From an uncultured Collinsella sp. (GTDB taxonomy: Bacteria > Actinomycetota > Coriobacteriia > Coriobacteriales > Coriobacteriaceae), in contig CABUHI010000005.1 of assembly GCA_902491345.1 (NCBI GenBank), forward strand, positions 57,621 through 121,620: a stretch of DNA of 64,000 nt, in the 5' to 3' direction. Positions 8,684 to 16,667 of the stretch are shown here, one piece after another; the first letter of the stretch is position 1, and each line of letters starts with the position of its first letter. The notes under the pieces were generated by a model, which saw nothing but the letters and a program-made list of their open reading frames with translations, was not told the DNA's origin and made no database searches. Position numbers and translations under genes: made by a program.

Positions 8684-9448
8684 GTGGTTGGCATTGGTAT
8701 CGACATAGGCTCGACGGCCGCGAAGGCTGCGGTTGCGGAGACGGATGGCGCCATTGCGTGGACCTGCGTCATGCCGACGGGATATTCGTCGGTCGATGCG
8801 GCCGAGCGTCTGCGCGGCGAGCTTGCCGCGGCTGGCTATGACGTGGCTGCCGACGACGTGCGCGTGATCGCGACTGGCTACGGCCGTGTCGCCGTGCCCT
8901 ATGCGCACAAGGTCGTGACCGAGATCACCTGCCACGGTACCGGTGCCGTACGTCTGTTTGGCGACCACGGCACCGTGATCGATGTGGGTGGTCAGGACAC
9001 CAAGGTCATTCAGCTTAAAAGTGGCCGCGTGGCCAAGTTTGCCATGAACGACAAGTGCGCCGCCGGCACGGGGCGCTTTTTGGAGATCATGGCCGACCGC
9101 CTGGGCATTACCCAGCAACAGATGGCCGACCTGGCGCGTTCCGGCGAGCCTACCAAGATCAGCAGCATGTGCACGGTGTTTGCCGAAAGCGAGGTCATCA
9201 GCCTCATCGGTCGCGGTGAGCCGCGCGAGAACATTGCGCGTGGCGTGATCGACAGCGTGGTTTCGCGCGTGGTGACCATGGCCGGGCAGGCCGCGGGCGC
9301 CCCGTACTACCTGACCGGCGGCCTGTGCGAGAACGCCTTCGTGGTGGAGCGGTTGGGCGAGCTACTGGGGTCGCCGGTGACCACCTCACCCCAGGCTCGC
9401 TTTGCCGGTGCCATCGGCGCGGCGATTCGCGCACAGGCGCTCAATTAA
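8684..9448 (+). CDS. ATPase activator of the double-cubane / 2-hydroxyacyl-CoA dehydratase proteins
   Basis: The protein is an ASKHA-fold ATPase of the HgdC/YjiL type (BcrAD_BadFG family). It hydrolyses ATP to push a low-potential electron into its partner. The 254-residue product opens with the phosphate loop GIGIDIGSTAAKAAV and has DVGGQDTKVI near residue 100. MNDKCAAGTGRFLE near 122 and SMCTVFAESEVI near 162 hold the two cysteines that bind the bridging 4Fe-4S cluster of the homodimer. GTG 8684 follows GAAGGAGG (8671-8678). Its position directly behind two candidate partner proteins supports the role. Confidence 0.92.
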   Translation: MVGIGIDIGSTAAKAAVAETDGAIAWTCVMPTGYSSVDAAERLRGELAAAGYDVAADDVRVIATGYGRVAVPYAHKVVTEITCHGTGAVRLFGDHGTVIDVGGQDTKVIQLKSGRVAKFAMNDKCAAGTGRFLEIMADRLGITQQQMADLARSGEPTKISSMCTVFAESEVISLIGRGEPRENIARGVIDSVVSRVVTMAGQAAGAPYYLTGGLCENAFVVERLGELLGSPVTTSPQARFAGAIGAAIRAQALN

Positions 9449-9518
9449 TGCATCCGTCGCAGGCTCGCATTCATGCGTATACTGGGAGAAAATGATTGAC
9501 CGATGAGAGGAGGTATCG

Positions 9519-10568
9519 ATGGCTGACGATCAGATTAAGCTCACGTCTATGACGGCCGCGAGCGGTTGAGCTGCTAAGCTGGCTCCCGGAGCCCTCGCCC
9601 AGGTCCTGGGCGACTTGCCCAATGTGCATAACGACAACCTGCTCGTGGGGTTCGATACCTCCGACGATGCGAGTGTCTTCCGCGTAGGGGAGAACCTGGG
9701 GCTCGTGCAGTCCATCGACTTCTTCCCGCCGATGGTCGACGACCCGTTCCTGTTTGGCCAGATCGCCGCAGCCAACTCGCTGTCGGACATCTACGCCATG
9801 GGCGGGCGGCCGAGCCATGCCATGAACTTGCTGTGCATCCCGAGCTGTCTGGGCGTCGAGGTCGCCGGTCAGATTCTGGCGGGCGGCGCAGACAAGTGCG
9901 TCGAGGCGGGTTGCTCCATCGCGGGCGGCCACACCATCAACGACGACGAGCCCAAGTACGGCCTGTCCGTGAGCGGTTTTGTCGCGCTCGACCGCATGCT
10001 CGCCAACAGCGGCGCGCGCGTGGGTGATGTCCTGTTGCTGACCAAGGCGATCGGCTCGGGCATCATCACTACGGCCATTAAGGGCGAGCTTATCGAGCAG
10101 GGCGAGGCCGCAGCCATGTTTGACTCGATGCGCACCCTCAACGAGGCGCCGATTCGTCTGGCCGAGGGACTTGAGCTTCACGGCTGCACCGACATTACGG
10201 GCTTTGGTCTGGTCGGGCATGCGTGCGAGATGGCCGAGGGCTCGGGCGTGCAGATTGAGCTTGAGTCGGGGGCGGTGCCGCTCTTTGACCAGGTGCTCGA
10301 CATGGCGCGTCTGGGCATTATCCCCGCGGGCTCCTACCGCAACCAGGACTTCTTTGGCCCGCGCGTGACCGCCGACGAGGACCTGGAGCCGGGTGTGTTG
10401 GATGCGCTGTACGATCCACAGACCTCGGGTGGTTTGCTCATCGCGGCGCCCGCGGCGGATGTGGATGAGCTTGCGCGTCGTTTACATGCCGAGGGGCGCG
10501 TTGCCGCCGTTGTCGGGCGCGTGCGCGAGGCGGAGCCGGGCGGTCCTGCCGTCCGCGTTGTGCATTAA
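9519..10568 (+). CDS. selD: Selenide, water dikinase SelD (selenoprotein, Sec at residue 17)
   Basis: SelD makes selenophosphate from selenide and ATP, the selenium donor for selenocysteine. Translation from ATG 9519 gives MADDQIKLTSMTAASG, then TGA (9567-9569), then AAKLAPGALAQVLGDLP, so the stop codon sits exactly where SelD carries its catalytic Cys or Sec. Reading the TGA as Sec gives 349 residues, the normal length. Later motifs are GFDTSDDASVF, AANSLSDIYAMGG and DITGFGLVGHACEM. The start has GAGAGGAGG at 9505-9513. A gene caller that ignores Sec would start it near 9615 and lose the active site. Confidence 0.96.
9570..9612 (+). promoter_or_regulatory. Candidate bacterial SECIS element of selD
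   Basis: Just after the TGA, GGCTC (9581-9585) pairs with GAGCC (9589-9593), and CGCCCAG (9596-9602) pairs perfectly with CTGGGCG (9606-9612). The first stem starts 11 bases after the stop codon, the expected distance for SelB-dependent recoding. Which of the two stems SelB reads is not known. Confidence 0.6.
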
Positions 10569-10584
10569 GGAAAACCGTTTATGC

Positions 10585-10612
10585 GACCGCCTACTGTTCT
10601 GGGCGGTCCCTT
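10585..10612 (+). terminator. Hairpin between selD and yedF
   Basis: GACCGCC (10585-10591) pairs with GGCGGTC (10602-10608), followed by CC and four T. It is probably a weak terminator or processing site inside the selenium operon. Confidence 0.5.
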
Positions 10613-10627
10613 TTGAAAGGAAAAACT

Positions 10628-11254
10628 ATGTCTACCAAGATTGAAGTCAATGCCATGGGCGATGCCTGCCCTCTGCCCGTCGTCAAGACGCTCAAAGCCC
10701 TGAAGCAGCTCGATGGCGAGGGCACCGTCGTGACCTCGGTCGATAACGAGACCGCCGTCAAGAACATCTCCAAGATGGCGCAGGAGAAGAGCTGCACGGC
10801 CTCGGTCGAGAAGGTTTCTGACGCCGAGTGGCACGTGACCGTGGCGACCTCTGGCGCCGTTGCCGTGGCCGATCCCGAGCAGGATGGCGCTGCCTTTTGT
10901 GATGCCAGCGCCGGCAAGGGCAAGCTCGTCATTTCCGTCTACACCGACTGCATGGGCCGTGGCGACGACGAGCTGGGCCACAAGCTCATGAAGGCCTTCA
11001 TCTTTGCCGTGACGCAGCAGGAGGAGCTGCCCGCGACTATGCTGTTCTACAACGGCGGTGCCAAGCTCACCGTCGAGGGCTCTCCGGTGCTCGACGACCT
11101 GAAGGGTCTGGCCGAGCAGGGCGTCGAAATCCTTACCTGTGGCACCTGCCTCGACCACTATGGCATTAAGGACCAGCTTGCCGTGGGCGAGGTCACCAAC
11201 ATGTACGTGATCGTGGAGAAGATGGAGCAGGCCGTGCGCGTCGTGCGCCCGTAG
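10628..11254 (+). CDS. yedF: Selenium metabolism protein YedF (TusA-like plus DsrE-like)
   Basis: The first 75 residues form a TusA-type domain with the CPLPVVKTLKAL helix near residue 14, where the cysteine can carry sulfur or selenium. The remainder resembles a DsrE/F domain with cysteines in TCGTCLDHYGIKDQL near residue 167. YedF proteins of this length usually sit next to selD and are thought to move selenium, though the chemistry has not been settled. The start ATG 10628 follows GAAAGGA. The 208-residue length is typical of the two-domain form. Confidence 0.9.
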   Translation: MSTKIEVNAMGDACPLPVVKTLKALKQLDGEGTVVTSVDNETAVKNISKMAQEKSCTASVEKVSDAEWHVTVATSGAVAVADPEQDGAAFCDASAGKGKLVISVYTDCMGRGDDELGHKLMKAFIFAVTQQEELPATMLFYNGGAKLTVEGSPVLDDLKGLAEQGVEILTCGTCLDHYGIKDQLAVGEVTNMYVIVEKMEQAVRVVRP

Positions 11255-11273
11255 CGTATTGGTTGGAGTTGTC

Positions 11274-11525
11274 ATGAGGGAGAAGCGCCCGGCGCTTGTC
11301 ATCACGTTTCCCACCACGGCGGCCGCTATGGGCTGCGAGTCCTTGTGCATCGAGCGCGGCCTTCCTGGGCGAACGATTCCCGTGCCCGGGGAGGTCGCTG
11401 CCGGCTGCGGTTTAGCATGGAAGGCGTTGCCTGCCGATGGGGAACTGCTGCGCGGCGAACTCGCCGCGGCGGGCGTTCCCACCGAGGGCTTTACGGTGAT
11501 TGATATGTGGGAGGTCGTGCGATGA
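11274..11525 (+). CDS. DUF3343 small protein (putative Se/S carrier)
   Basis: This 83-residue protein carries the DUF3343 pattern: TFPTTAAAMGCESLCIERG followed by GRTIPVPGEVAAGCGLAWK. The two cysteine sites could hold sulfur or selenium; the family (PF11823) is labelled a putative Se/S carrier, but no reaction is proven. ATG 11274 has GGTTGGAG at 11261-11268. The stop overlaps the start of the desulfurase gene by four bases, so translation of the two is coupled. A second member lies at 39111-39506. Confidence 0.85.
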   Translation: MREKRPALVITFPTTAAAMGCESLCIERGLPGRTIPVPGEVAAGCGLAWKALPADGELLRGELAAAGVPTEGFTVIDMWEVVR

Positions 11526-12661
11526 TCTACCTGGATAACGCGGCGACGACCATGCACAAGCCGCAGACGGTCATCGATGCCGTGACGCAGGCGATGTGCT
11601 CGCTCGGCAATGCCGGGCGCGGCGCCACGTCGGGTGCTCTCGATGCCGCTCGTACGATTCACGCTTGCCGTGCCAAGCTCGCGCGCCTTTTGGGTTGCCC
11701 GAGGGCGGACCATGTGTGCTTTACGCCCAACTCAACCGCAGCGCTCAACACCGTCATCAATGGCGTGGTGCGCCCCGGCGACCGTGTGGTCACGACGGTG
11801 CTCGAGCACAACTCCGTGCTGCGTCCGCTCAACCGTCTGGCGGTAGAGCGGGGTGCGACCGTTGAATATGCGGGCTGTGACGCGAACGGCGTGCTCGACT
11901 ACGATCAGCTCGAGCGGCTGGTCACGCCCGGTACGCGTGCTGTGGTGGTGACGCACGCCTCCAATGTGACCGGCAACGCGGTCGACATTGCGCGCGTGGC
12001 TGCCATCGCGCATGCGGCCGGCGCGCTGGTGATCGTCGATGCTTCGCAGTCTGCCGGCACGGCGAAGATTGACATGGATGCCATGGGGCTCGACGTCGTG
12101 TGCTTTACCGGTCACAAGGGGCTCATGGGTCCGCAGGGGACCGGCGGCCTGGCCGTGGCGGAGGGCATTGACGTGGCTCCGTGGGCCATGGGCGGCACGG
12201 GCGTGCACAGCTTCGATGCGCTGCAGCCGCTTGAGTGGCCCACGCGCCTTGAGGCGGGTACGCTCAACGGTCACGGCATCGCGGGCCTTTCCGCAGGTCT
12301 CGACTTTATCGAGGCGCAAGGCGGGGTCGAGGCGATTGCGGCACACGAGCGAGCACTGGCGGATCGCTTCCTTGCCGGTGTGCGCGAGATTCCGGGGATT
12401 AAGCTCTATGGTGCCTTTGGCCAACCGACGCGCTCGGCGATCGTCTCGCTCAACGTGGGCGATATCGACTCTGCCGAGATCTCGGATGCACTCATGCAAG
12501 GGTGGGGGATTGCGACGCGCCCCGGCGCCCATTGCGCCCCGCTCATGCACCGTGCGCTGGGGACCGAGCGTCAGGGTGTCGTTCGCTTCTCGTTTGGGTA
12601 TTTCAACACGGACGAGGAAGTCGACACCGCGATTGACGCTTTGCGCGATTTAGCCTGCTAG
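11522..12661 (+). CDS. Class V aminotransferase: cysteine desulfurase / selenocysteine lyase-like
   Basis: This PLP enzyme probably removes S or Se from cysteine or selenocysteine. In 379 residues it shows YLDNAATTMHKP at the N-terminus, CFTPNSTAALN near 67, the lysine of CFTGHKGLMGPQGTGGL near 199, and the active-site cysteine in ATRPGAHCAPLMH near 337. These fit the small CsdB-like group found beside selD and yedF. ATG 11522 overlaps the DUF3343 stop. The context implies supply of selenium to SelD, but the natural substrate is inferred. Confidence 0.9.
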   Translation: MIYLDNAATTMHKPQTVIDAVTQAMCSLGNAGRGATSGALDAARTIHACRAKLARLLGCPRADHVCFTPNSTAALNTVINGVVRPGDRVVTTVLEHNSVLRPLNRLAVERGATVEYAGCDANGVLDYDQLERLVTPGTRAVVVTHASNVTGNAVDIARVAAIAHAAGALVIVDASQSAGTAKIDMDAMGLDVVCFTGHKGLMGPQGTGGLAVAEGIDVAPWAMGGTGVHSFDALQPLEWPTRLEAGTLNGHGIAGLSAGLDFIEAQGGVEAIAAHERALADRFLAGVREIPGIKLYGAFGQPTRSAIVSLNVGDIDSAEISDALMQGWGIATRPGAHCAPLMHRALGTERQGVVRFSFGYFNTDEEVDTAIDALRDLAC

Positions 12662-12674
12662 AGCGTATATACTT

Positions 12675-12706
12675 GCGGGACGGGTCTTTTGCCCGTCCCG
12701 TTTTTG
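12675..12706 (+). terminator. Terminator of the selenium operon
   Basis: CGGGACGGG (12676-12684) pairs perfectly with CCCGTCCCG (12692-12700), followed by five T. Confidence 0.85.
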
Positions 12707-12728
12707 TTTCGACCCGAAAGGTGTGTCT

Positions 12729-14087
12729 ATGGCCTTATCCGCCTCGCGTGGTCTGCGCTCCGACCATGTCGTTACCGTCGGCATCGCCCTGTTCTCGATG
12801 CTCTTTGGCGCCGGCAACCTTATCATTCCGCCGCTGCTGGCGCTGCAAGCAGGTTCAGCCACGCCGGTCGCCATGCTCGGCTTTCTCATCGCCGCCATCG
12901 GCCTGCCTGTTATGGGCTTTATCGCCGTGGCGCTCGCCGGAACGGCGCGTGAGCTTGCCGGCCGCGTGCACCCCAAGTTCGGTGAGTTCTTTGTCGCGGC
13001 TGTGTATCTGGCCATCGGCCCGTGCCTGGCTATTCCGCGCACGAGCTCCACGGCCTTCGAGATGCTGGTGCCGCTGCTGCCCGAGGGCGTCTCGCTCGGT
13101 ACGGCTCGCCTGGTGTTTGCCGTTGGCTTCTTTGTCGTCGCGTTTGCGCTCACGCTGCGCCCGGGTGTCATCACACGCGTGCTCGGCCGCATTACGGGCC
13201 CCGCGCTCATTGCGCTCATTGTGCTGGTCGTGGGTGCTGCCGTGATCTCGCCGCTGGGACCGGCTGCCGCGCCTCAGGCTCCTTACGATGCAGGCGCCGC
13301 CGTGCAGGGCTTTCTGACTGGCTATCAGACCATGGACCTGCTCGCGTCGCTCGCCTTCGGCATCATCATCGCCGAGACCATCCACGAGTTGGGTGTTACC
13401 GATGACAAGCGCGTGGCCTTCGAGATTTCGCGTTCCGGTGTGATCGCCGGCGTGCTCATGGCCATCATCTACTGCGGCTTGGGCCTTGCCGGTATGCAGC
13501 TCGGCACCGTGATGCCCGACGCTACCAACGGCGCCGCCATCCTCGCCCGTTCGGCCTCCATGCATTTTGGGCTTGCCGGCACGGTCGTGGTCTTTGCGAT
13601 CTTTTTCCTTGCCTGCATGAACGTGTGCATCGGTCTTATTAGCTGCTGCTCGCGTTACTTCTGCGAGACGTACGTGGTTGAAGGGGGAGTGGAGGCCTCC
13701 GAGGAGGCCATGCGCCGTCCCTTTGCGGTTCTCGCCTTTGTGTTCGCAGCGTTTTCGTGCGTGCTCTCCAACGTGGGCCTCGACGTGATCCTTATGTTCT
13801 CGGTGCCCATGCTCAACGCCTTGTATCCCGTTGCTATCGTGCTGGTTCTCATGGGTTTGGTACACGGCTTTTGCGACGCTCATCCGCAGGTGTGGGTCTG
13901 GGTCGGCGGCGTGGTCGCCGTGCAGAGCGTGATCACCTCGGTCCGCGATGCGTTCTTTGGGGGCACGTGGCTGCCGTTTGATGCGCTGCCGTTGGCGGAT
14001 ATCGGTGCCGCGTGGGCGCCGGTTGCCGTGGTGGCATTTGTGATCGGCCTGCTCCATAGTCGTTTTGTCGCACATTCGAGGAGCTAG
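12729..14087 (+). CDS. brnQ: Branched-chain amino acid transporter BrnQ (LIV-II)
   Basis: BrnQ takes up leucine, isoleucine and valine with a cation across the cytoplasmic membrane. The 452-residue protein has about twelve hydrophobic segments and the family start IALFSMLFGAGNLIIPP near residue 20, followed by GFIAVALAGTARELAGR and AIPRTSSTAFE. ATG 12729 is chosen over GTG 12723 because AAAGG at 12716-12720 is too close to the latter. It is probably transcribed on its own, since a terminator precedes it and a separate tRNA promoter follows. Confidence 0.92.
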   Translation: MALSASRGLRSDHVVTVGIALFSMLFGAGNLIIPPLLALQAGSATPVAMLGFLIAAIGLPVMGFIAVALAGTARELAGRVHPKFGEFFVAAVYLAIGPCLAIPRTSSTAFEMLVPLLPEGVSLGTARLVFAVGFFVVAFALTLRPGVITRVLGRITGPALIALIVLVVGAAVISPLGPAAAPQAPYDAGAAVQGFLTGYQTMDLLASLAFGIIIAETIHELGVTDDKRVAFEISRSGVIAGVLMAIIYCGLGLAGMQLGTVMPDATNGAAILARSASMHFGLAGTVVVFAIFFLACMNVCIGLISCCSRYFCETYVVEGGVEASEEAMRRPFAVLAFVFAAFSCVLSNVGLDVILMFSVPMLNALYPVAIVLVLMGLVHGFCDAHPQVWVWVGGVVAVQSVITSVRDAFFGGTWLPFDALPLADIGAAWAPVAVVAFVIGLLHSRFVAHSRS

Positions 14088-14098
14088 GGTTTCTGCGC

Positions 14099-14127
14099 TT
14101 GCACAGGCGGGGAGTCTCCCCTATAAT
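14099..14127 (+). promoter_or_regulatory. Promoter of the tRNA-Pro/tRNA-Gly pair
   Basis: TTGCAC (14099-14104) and TATAAT (14122-14127) are separated by exactly 17 bases, 52 bases before the first tRNA. It is the best sigma-70-type match I saw in the window. Confidence 0.8.
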
Positions 14128-14178
14128 TTCCTTCGCTTTGGGACACGCAAGGTTTAGACCTTAGCTGCTCAACACCTT

Positions 14179-14255
14179 CGGGACGTGGCGCAGTTTGGTA
14201 GCGCGCCTGCTTTGGGAGCAGGATGTCGCAGGTTCAAATCCTGTCGTCCCGACCA
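14179..14255 (+). tRNA. tRNA-Pro (TGG)
   Basis: The acceptor stem CGGGACG/CGTCCCG has seven pairs. The anticodon stem CCTGC/GCAGG encloses the loop TTTGGGA, giving anticodon TGG. The T loop is GGTTCAAATC, and CCA is encoded at 14253-14255. Confidence 0.96.
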
Positions 14256-14261
14256 TATCTT

Positions 14262-14335
14262 GCGGGCGTAGTTCAATGGTAGAACCCCAGCCTTCCAAGC
14301 TGATGACGCGGGTTCGATTCCCGTCGCCCGCTCCA
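14262..14335 (+). tRNA. tRNA-Gly (TCC)
   Basis: The acceptor stem GCGGGCG/CGCCCGC has seven pairs. The anticodon loop CTTCCAA gives TCC, the T loop is GGTTCGATTCC, and CCA is encoded at 14333-14335. It lies six bases after tRNA-Pro and shares its promoter. Confidence 0.96.
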
Positions 14336-14346
14336 TAAGATAGCTT

Positions 14347-14382
14347 AACGGCTCTGATTCCCTTTGGGATCAGAGCCGTTTT
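14347..14382 (+). terminator. Terminator of the tRNA pair
   Basis: AACGGCTCTGAT pairs with ATCAGAGCCGTT over 12 base pairs, with CCC/GGG continuing the stem, followed by four T. Confidence 0.85.
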
Positions 14383-14416
14383 CGTAAACGTGCCGGGGAC
14401 CCCACATCCCCACCTA

Positions 14417-14483
14417 AGTTGCGGTGAAATACGGACTGTTTTCCGGCTTTTATGGCCCATGTAGTCCGTATTTCACCGCAACT
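14417..14483. repeat. Palindromic element I, copy 1
   Basis: Two perfect 21-base arms (14417-14437 and 14463-14483) have outer part AGTTGCGGTGAAATA and inner part CGGACT. The 25-base loop is unrelated to those of other copies. No T run follows, so it is not a normal terminator. It lies between the tRNA terminator and the nuclease-like gene. The remaining sequence to 14668 shows nothing else recognisable. Confidence 0.9.
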
Positions 14484-14668
14484 ATTTGTAAGGTTGGATT
14501 CCGATGCCGTTGGGAGGGTCGTAGCGACCGTCTACCGAGAGTGTAAATATTTTTTGAACCTCTGACCTGCGACGTCAAGCTTTTGGTCAGCTTTTGGCAA
14601 GGCCTACGGACGGAAGCATGCGATAGCGTAATGGTATTCTCTCCGCCGTGACGGTTATGGGGTTGGCC

Positions 14669-15670
14669 ATGCTCGATAAAGGCAAACATATTCCGCAGTC
14701 ATATGCAAGGATGCTATTCTCGGCCCTTGGAATTCATCAAGATGGACAGCTGCTTATAACAATTGATCCTTGGGATGAACGCCGTGCGCGCGAGCTTATG
14801 CAGGAAGAGCTCATGCTTCGTCTTTACAACCATGTGTATGCGGATCCGGTCTATTGGAATAATCTTGGGGTTGAAGATCGCATCTTTCAGCTGGCATCCG
14901 CTATTGCGGTCGTTGAACCGGATGCTGTGTTTTGCGGATTGACGGCAGCGCTGCTCTATGGCATCGGCTCGGCTTATACGCTTCTGGATAAAGTGCAAGT
15001 GCTGCTGCCTCGGTCTACAAGGCGCGATACGTATGAGTTCGTTGAATACAAGCGCTGGCGGGCGGGCGAAGTGTGGCGGCTCGGTCTGTTTACGCTGACG
15101 GATCCGTATCGAACGGTTGTTGATATCGCCCGAACGAGCGCCTTTCGCTATGCGCTGGGCTATGTCGATGGCTTGGCCCGTGAGTACGATGTCGAACGTG
15201 AAGAGCTGCGAGCATATGCGCAGGCAAATTGCCGAGGGTTGCATGGCATCGCGCGTGCTTTTGACGTTTTTGAGCATATGGACGGCAGGTCAGACAATGG
15301 TGGCGAGTCCGAGGCGAGAGCAGCGATGATTCTCGCTGGGGTTGCCGCGCCTGAGCTTCAAGTTGAGATAACGCGACCGGGAAACGCTGGTTATTATCTA
15401 GCAGATTATGGCTGGCAGATGCCAGACGGCTCATGGACGCTGGCAGAGCTGCATGGGCTGGGTAAGTTTGAAGACGAAGCTCAAGATGATCCAGAGCAAG
15501 CGGCGGCAAAAACCTATCGAGCGGCCCTCATGCGCGACGCGAACCTTCGCGCCATGGGCCACAACGTCATTCATTTCAAACTTTCGGACACCTACGACGT
15601 AGAATCGTTCGGTGCCATGATGCGCGGTTACGGCATTCCGACAACAAAACCCTACGCCGACTCCCGATAG
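14669..15670 (+). CDS. AbiEi-like / DUF559-type putative nuclease
   Basis: The product is about 333 residues. The N-terminal two thirds resembles AbiEi-type proteins: AVFCGLTAALLYGI near residue 90 and a TLTDPYRTVVDIAR stretch near 145. The C-terminal 110 residues resemble the Vsr/DUF559 endonuclease fold: LQVEITR, then DYGW, AELHGLGKF, and RDANLRAMGHNVIHF. The candidate metal ligands D and E-x-H are present in the right order. The start is uncertain (ATG 14669, ATG 14657 or GTG 14648). The gene is less GC-rich than its neighbours and is bracketed by two copies of palindromic element I, which suggests transfer. A toxin, antitoxin or mobility role is inference. Confidence 0.7.
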   Translation: MLDKGKHIPQSYARMLFSALGIHQDGQLLITIDPWDERRARELMQEELMLRLYNHVYADPVYWNNLGVEDRIFQLASAIAVVEPDAVFCGLTAALLYGIGSAYTLLDKVQVLLPRSTRRDTYEFVEYKRWRAGEVWRLGLFTLTDPYRTVVDIARTSAFRYALGYVDGLAREYDVEREELRAYAQANCRGLHGIARAFDVFEHMDGRSDNGGESEARAAMILAGVAAPELQVEITRPGNAGYYLADYGWQMPDGSWTLAELHGLGKFEDEAQDDPEQAAAKTYRAALMRDANLRAMGHNVIHFKLSDTYDVESFGAMMRGYGIPTTKPYADSR

Positions 15671-15696
15671 CGAAATCGTTCGCAGCCAACCTTTAA

Positions 15697-15767
15697 TAAG
15701 TTGCGGTGAAATACGGACTGTTGAGGCCTTTAAAGGCATGAAACAGTCCGTATTTCACCGCAACTTA
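15697..15767. repeat. Palindromic element I, copy 2
   Basis: The perfect 26-base arms (15697-15722 and 15742-15767) share the outer AGTTGCGGTGAAATA and inner CGGACTGTT of copy 1. The loop itself contains the palindrome GCCTTTAAAGGC. It starts 26 bases after the stop of the nuclease-like gene, so this gene sits between copies 1 and 2. Confidence 0.92.
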
Positions 15768-15811
15768 GGAGGGGATGGGGCTGAGGGGCGGGCGATGCCG
15801 TTGCCTGTCGG

Positions 15812-16309
15812 TTAGTGGCGGGGTTGGTGGCGGAGCTTGTCGATGGTGGCGTCGGTGCTGTGACTGCGGGCGTCGGTGCTTCGGCTGCGGGCTTCGGCGG
15901 CGCGGTCGCGGGTTTCGGCGGCGGTTTGGCGCTTGCGGCGGTAATCGATCATGCCTTGGATGATGGGCTTGCCAAAGCTCACGACATCATCGTTGTAGAT
16001 GGCGGTTCGGGCTGCGAGGAGGCAGTCGGTAAAGTCCATATGCGTTTTGCCAAAGAGTTTGACGGCAAGGGCGACAACGGTGGGCTCGTCGACCATGACG
16101 TCATCGAGCAGCCTTTTCATGGCCGCGGCAATCTCAACGCGGGGAACCTTGTAGACGTCGCGCAGCGTGACCACGACGCGCGTGATGATTTCGGGGTAGA
16201 CGCGAGCGGTGCGCGTGGCGATGACCTTGGCGGCGCGCGGTGACAGGACCTCGTCGTCGTTAAGCAGGTAGCGCAGGATGACGGTCTCGTCGATGATGGC
16301 GCTACTCAT
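15812..16309 (-). CDS. PIN-domain toxin with heptad-repeat tail
   Basis: The 165-residue product has the PIN layout of VapC-like RNases: AIIDETVILRYLL at the N-terminus and THMDFTDCLLAARTA near residue 90, which supplies the acidic metal-binding residues. Residues from about 124 form a polar tail built of seven-residue units (such as ARSRSTD and ARSHSTD), encoded by four 21-base tandem repeats at 15851-15934. The gene starts inside the last codons of the upstream antitoxin gene, an eight-base overlap usual for toxin-antitoxin pairs. It would be expected to cleave RNA when free of the antitoxin. Confidence 0.8.
   Translation of the reverse strand: MSSAIIDETVILRYLLNDDEVLSPRAAKVIATRTARVYPEIITRVVVTLRDVYKVPRVEIAAAMKRLLDDVMVDEPTVVALAVKLFGKTHMDFTDCLLAARTAIYNDDVVSFGKPIIQGMIDYRRKRQTAAETRDRAAEARSRSTDARSHSTDATIDKLRHQPRH
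15851..15934. repeat. Four 21-base tandem repeats inside the toxin gene
   Basis: Units start at 15851, 15872, 15893 and 15914. The first two differ at only four positions; the last two are more diverged. They stay in frame and encode the seven-residue repeat of the toxin tail. Confidence 0.75.
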
Positions 16310-16625
16310 GGATATCTACTTCCTCGGGACCCAAAACCGGCTCATCGCTTTCTGTGGCTAGGTATTCAATCCAGGCATTGCGCTCCTCGGCGCGGCGATT
16401 GGGGTCACCATATGCTTTGAGCGATCCATAGGCGGCGGTGCCGTCCTTTGAGCGCACGGCGACCGGCTGAAAGGGGAGCTTGCGCATCAAAATGCTTTGC
16501 GCGACAAATAAACGGACAGCCTCGGCGAGCGATGTGCCCATGGCATCGTAGAGATGCTCGGCATGCTGCTTGTCTTCCTCGCGAATGCGCACCTGCAGGA
16601 TGGCTCTTTTTTGAGTCGATGACAT
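16302..16625 (-). CDS. RelB/DinJ-type antitoxin
   Basis: The 107-residue protein begins MSSTQKRAILQVRIREEDK, a ribbon-helix-helix style N-terminus, followed by AEHLYDAMGTSLAEAVRLFV, which is characteristic of RelB/DinJ antitoxins. The C-terminal half should wrap the toxin. The start at 16625 (minus strand) is preferred to the longer frame because AAGGGGG lies eight bases before it. It is the first gene of the toxin-antitoxin pair. RelB with a PIN toxin is a mixed pairing, but such hybrids exist. Confidence 0.82.
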   Translation of the reverse strand: MSSTQKRAILQVRIREEDKQHAEHLYDAMGTSLAEAVRLFVAQSILMRKLPFQPVAVRSKDGTAAYGSLKAYGDPNRRAEERNAWIEYLATESDEPVLGPEEVDIHE

Positions 16626-16667
16626 CACTGGCCCCCTTAATGTGCGTGCAATATAGTCGGTCAAATG

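Noticed and set aside
14417..14483. Element I copies as simple bidirectional terminators
   Set aside because: There is no T run on either side, the tRNA pair already has a strong terminator at 14347, and the same sequence recurs at unrelated places.
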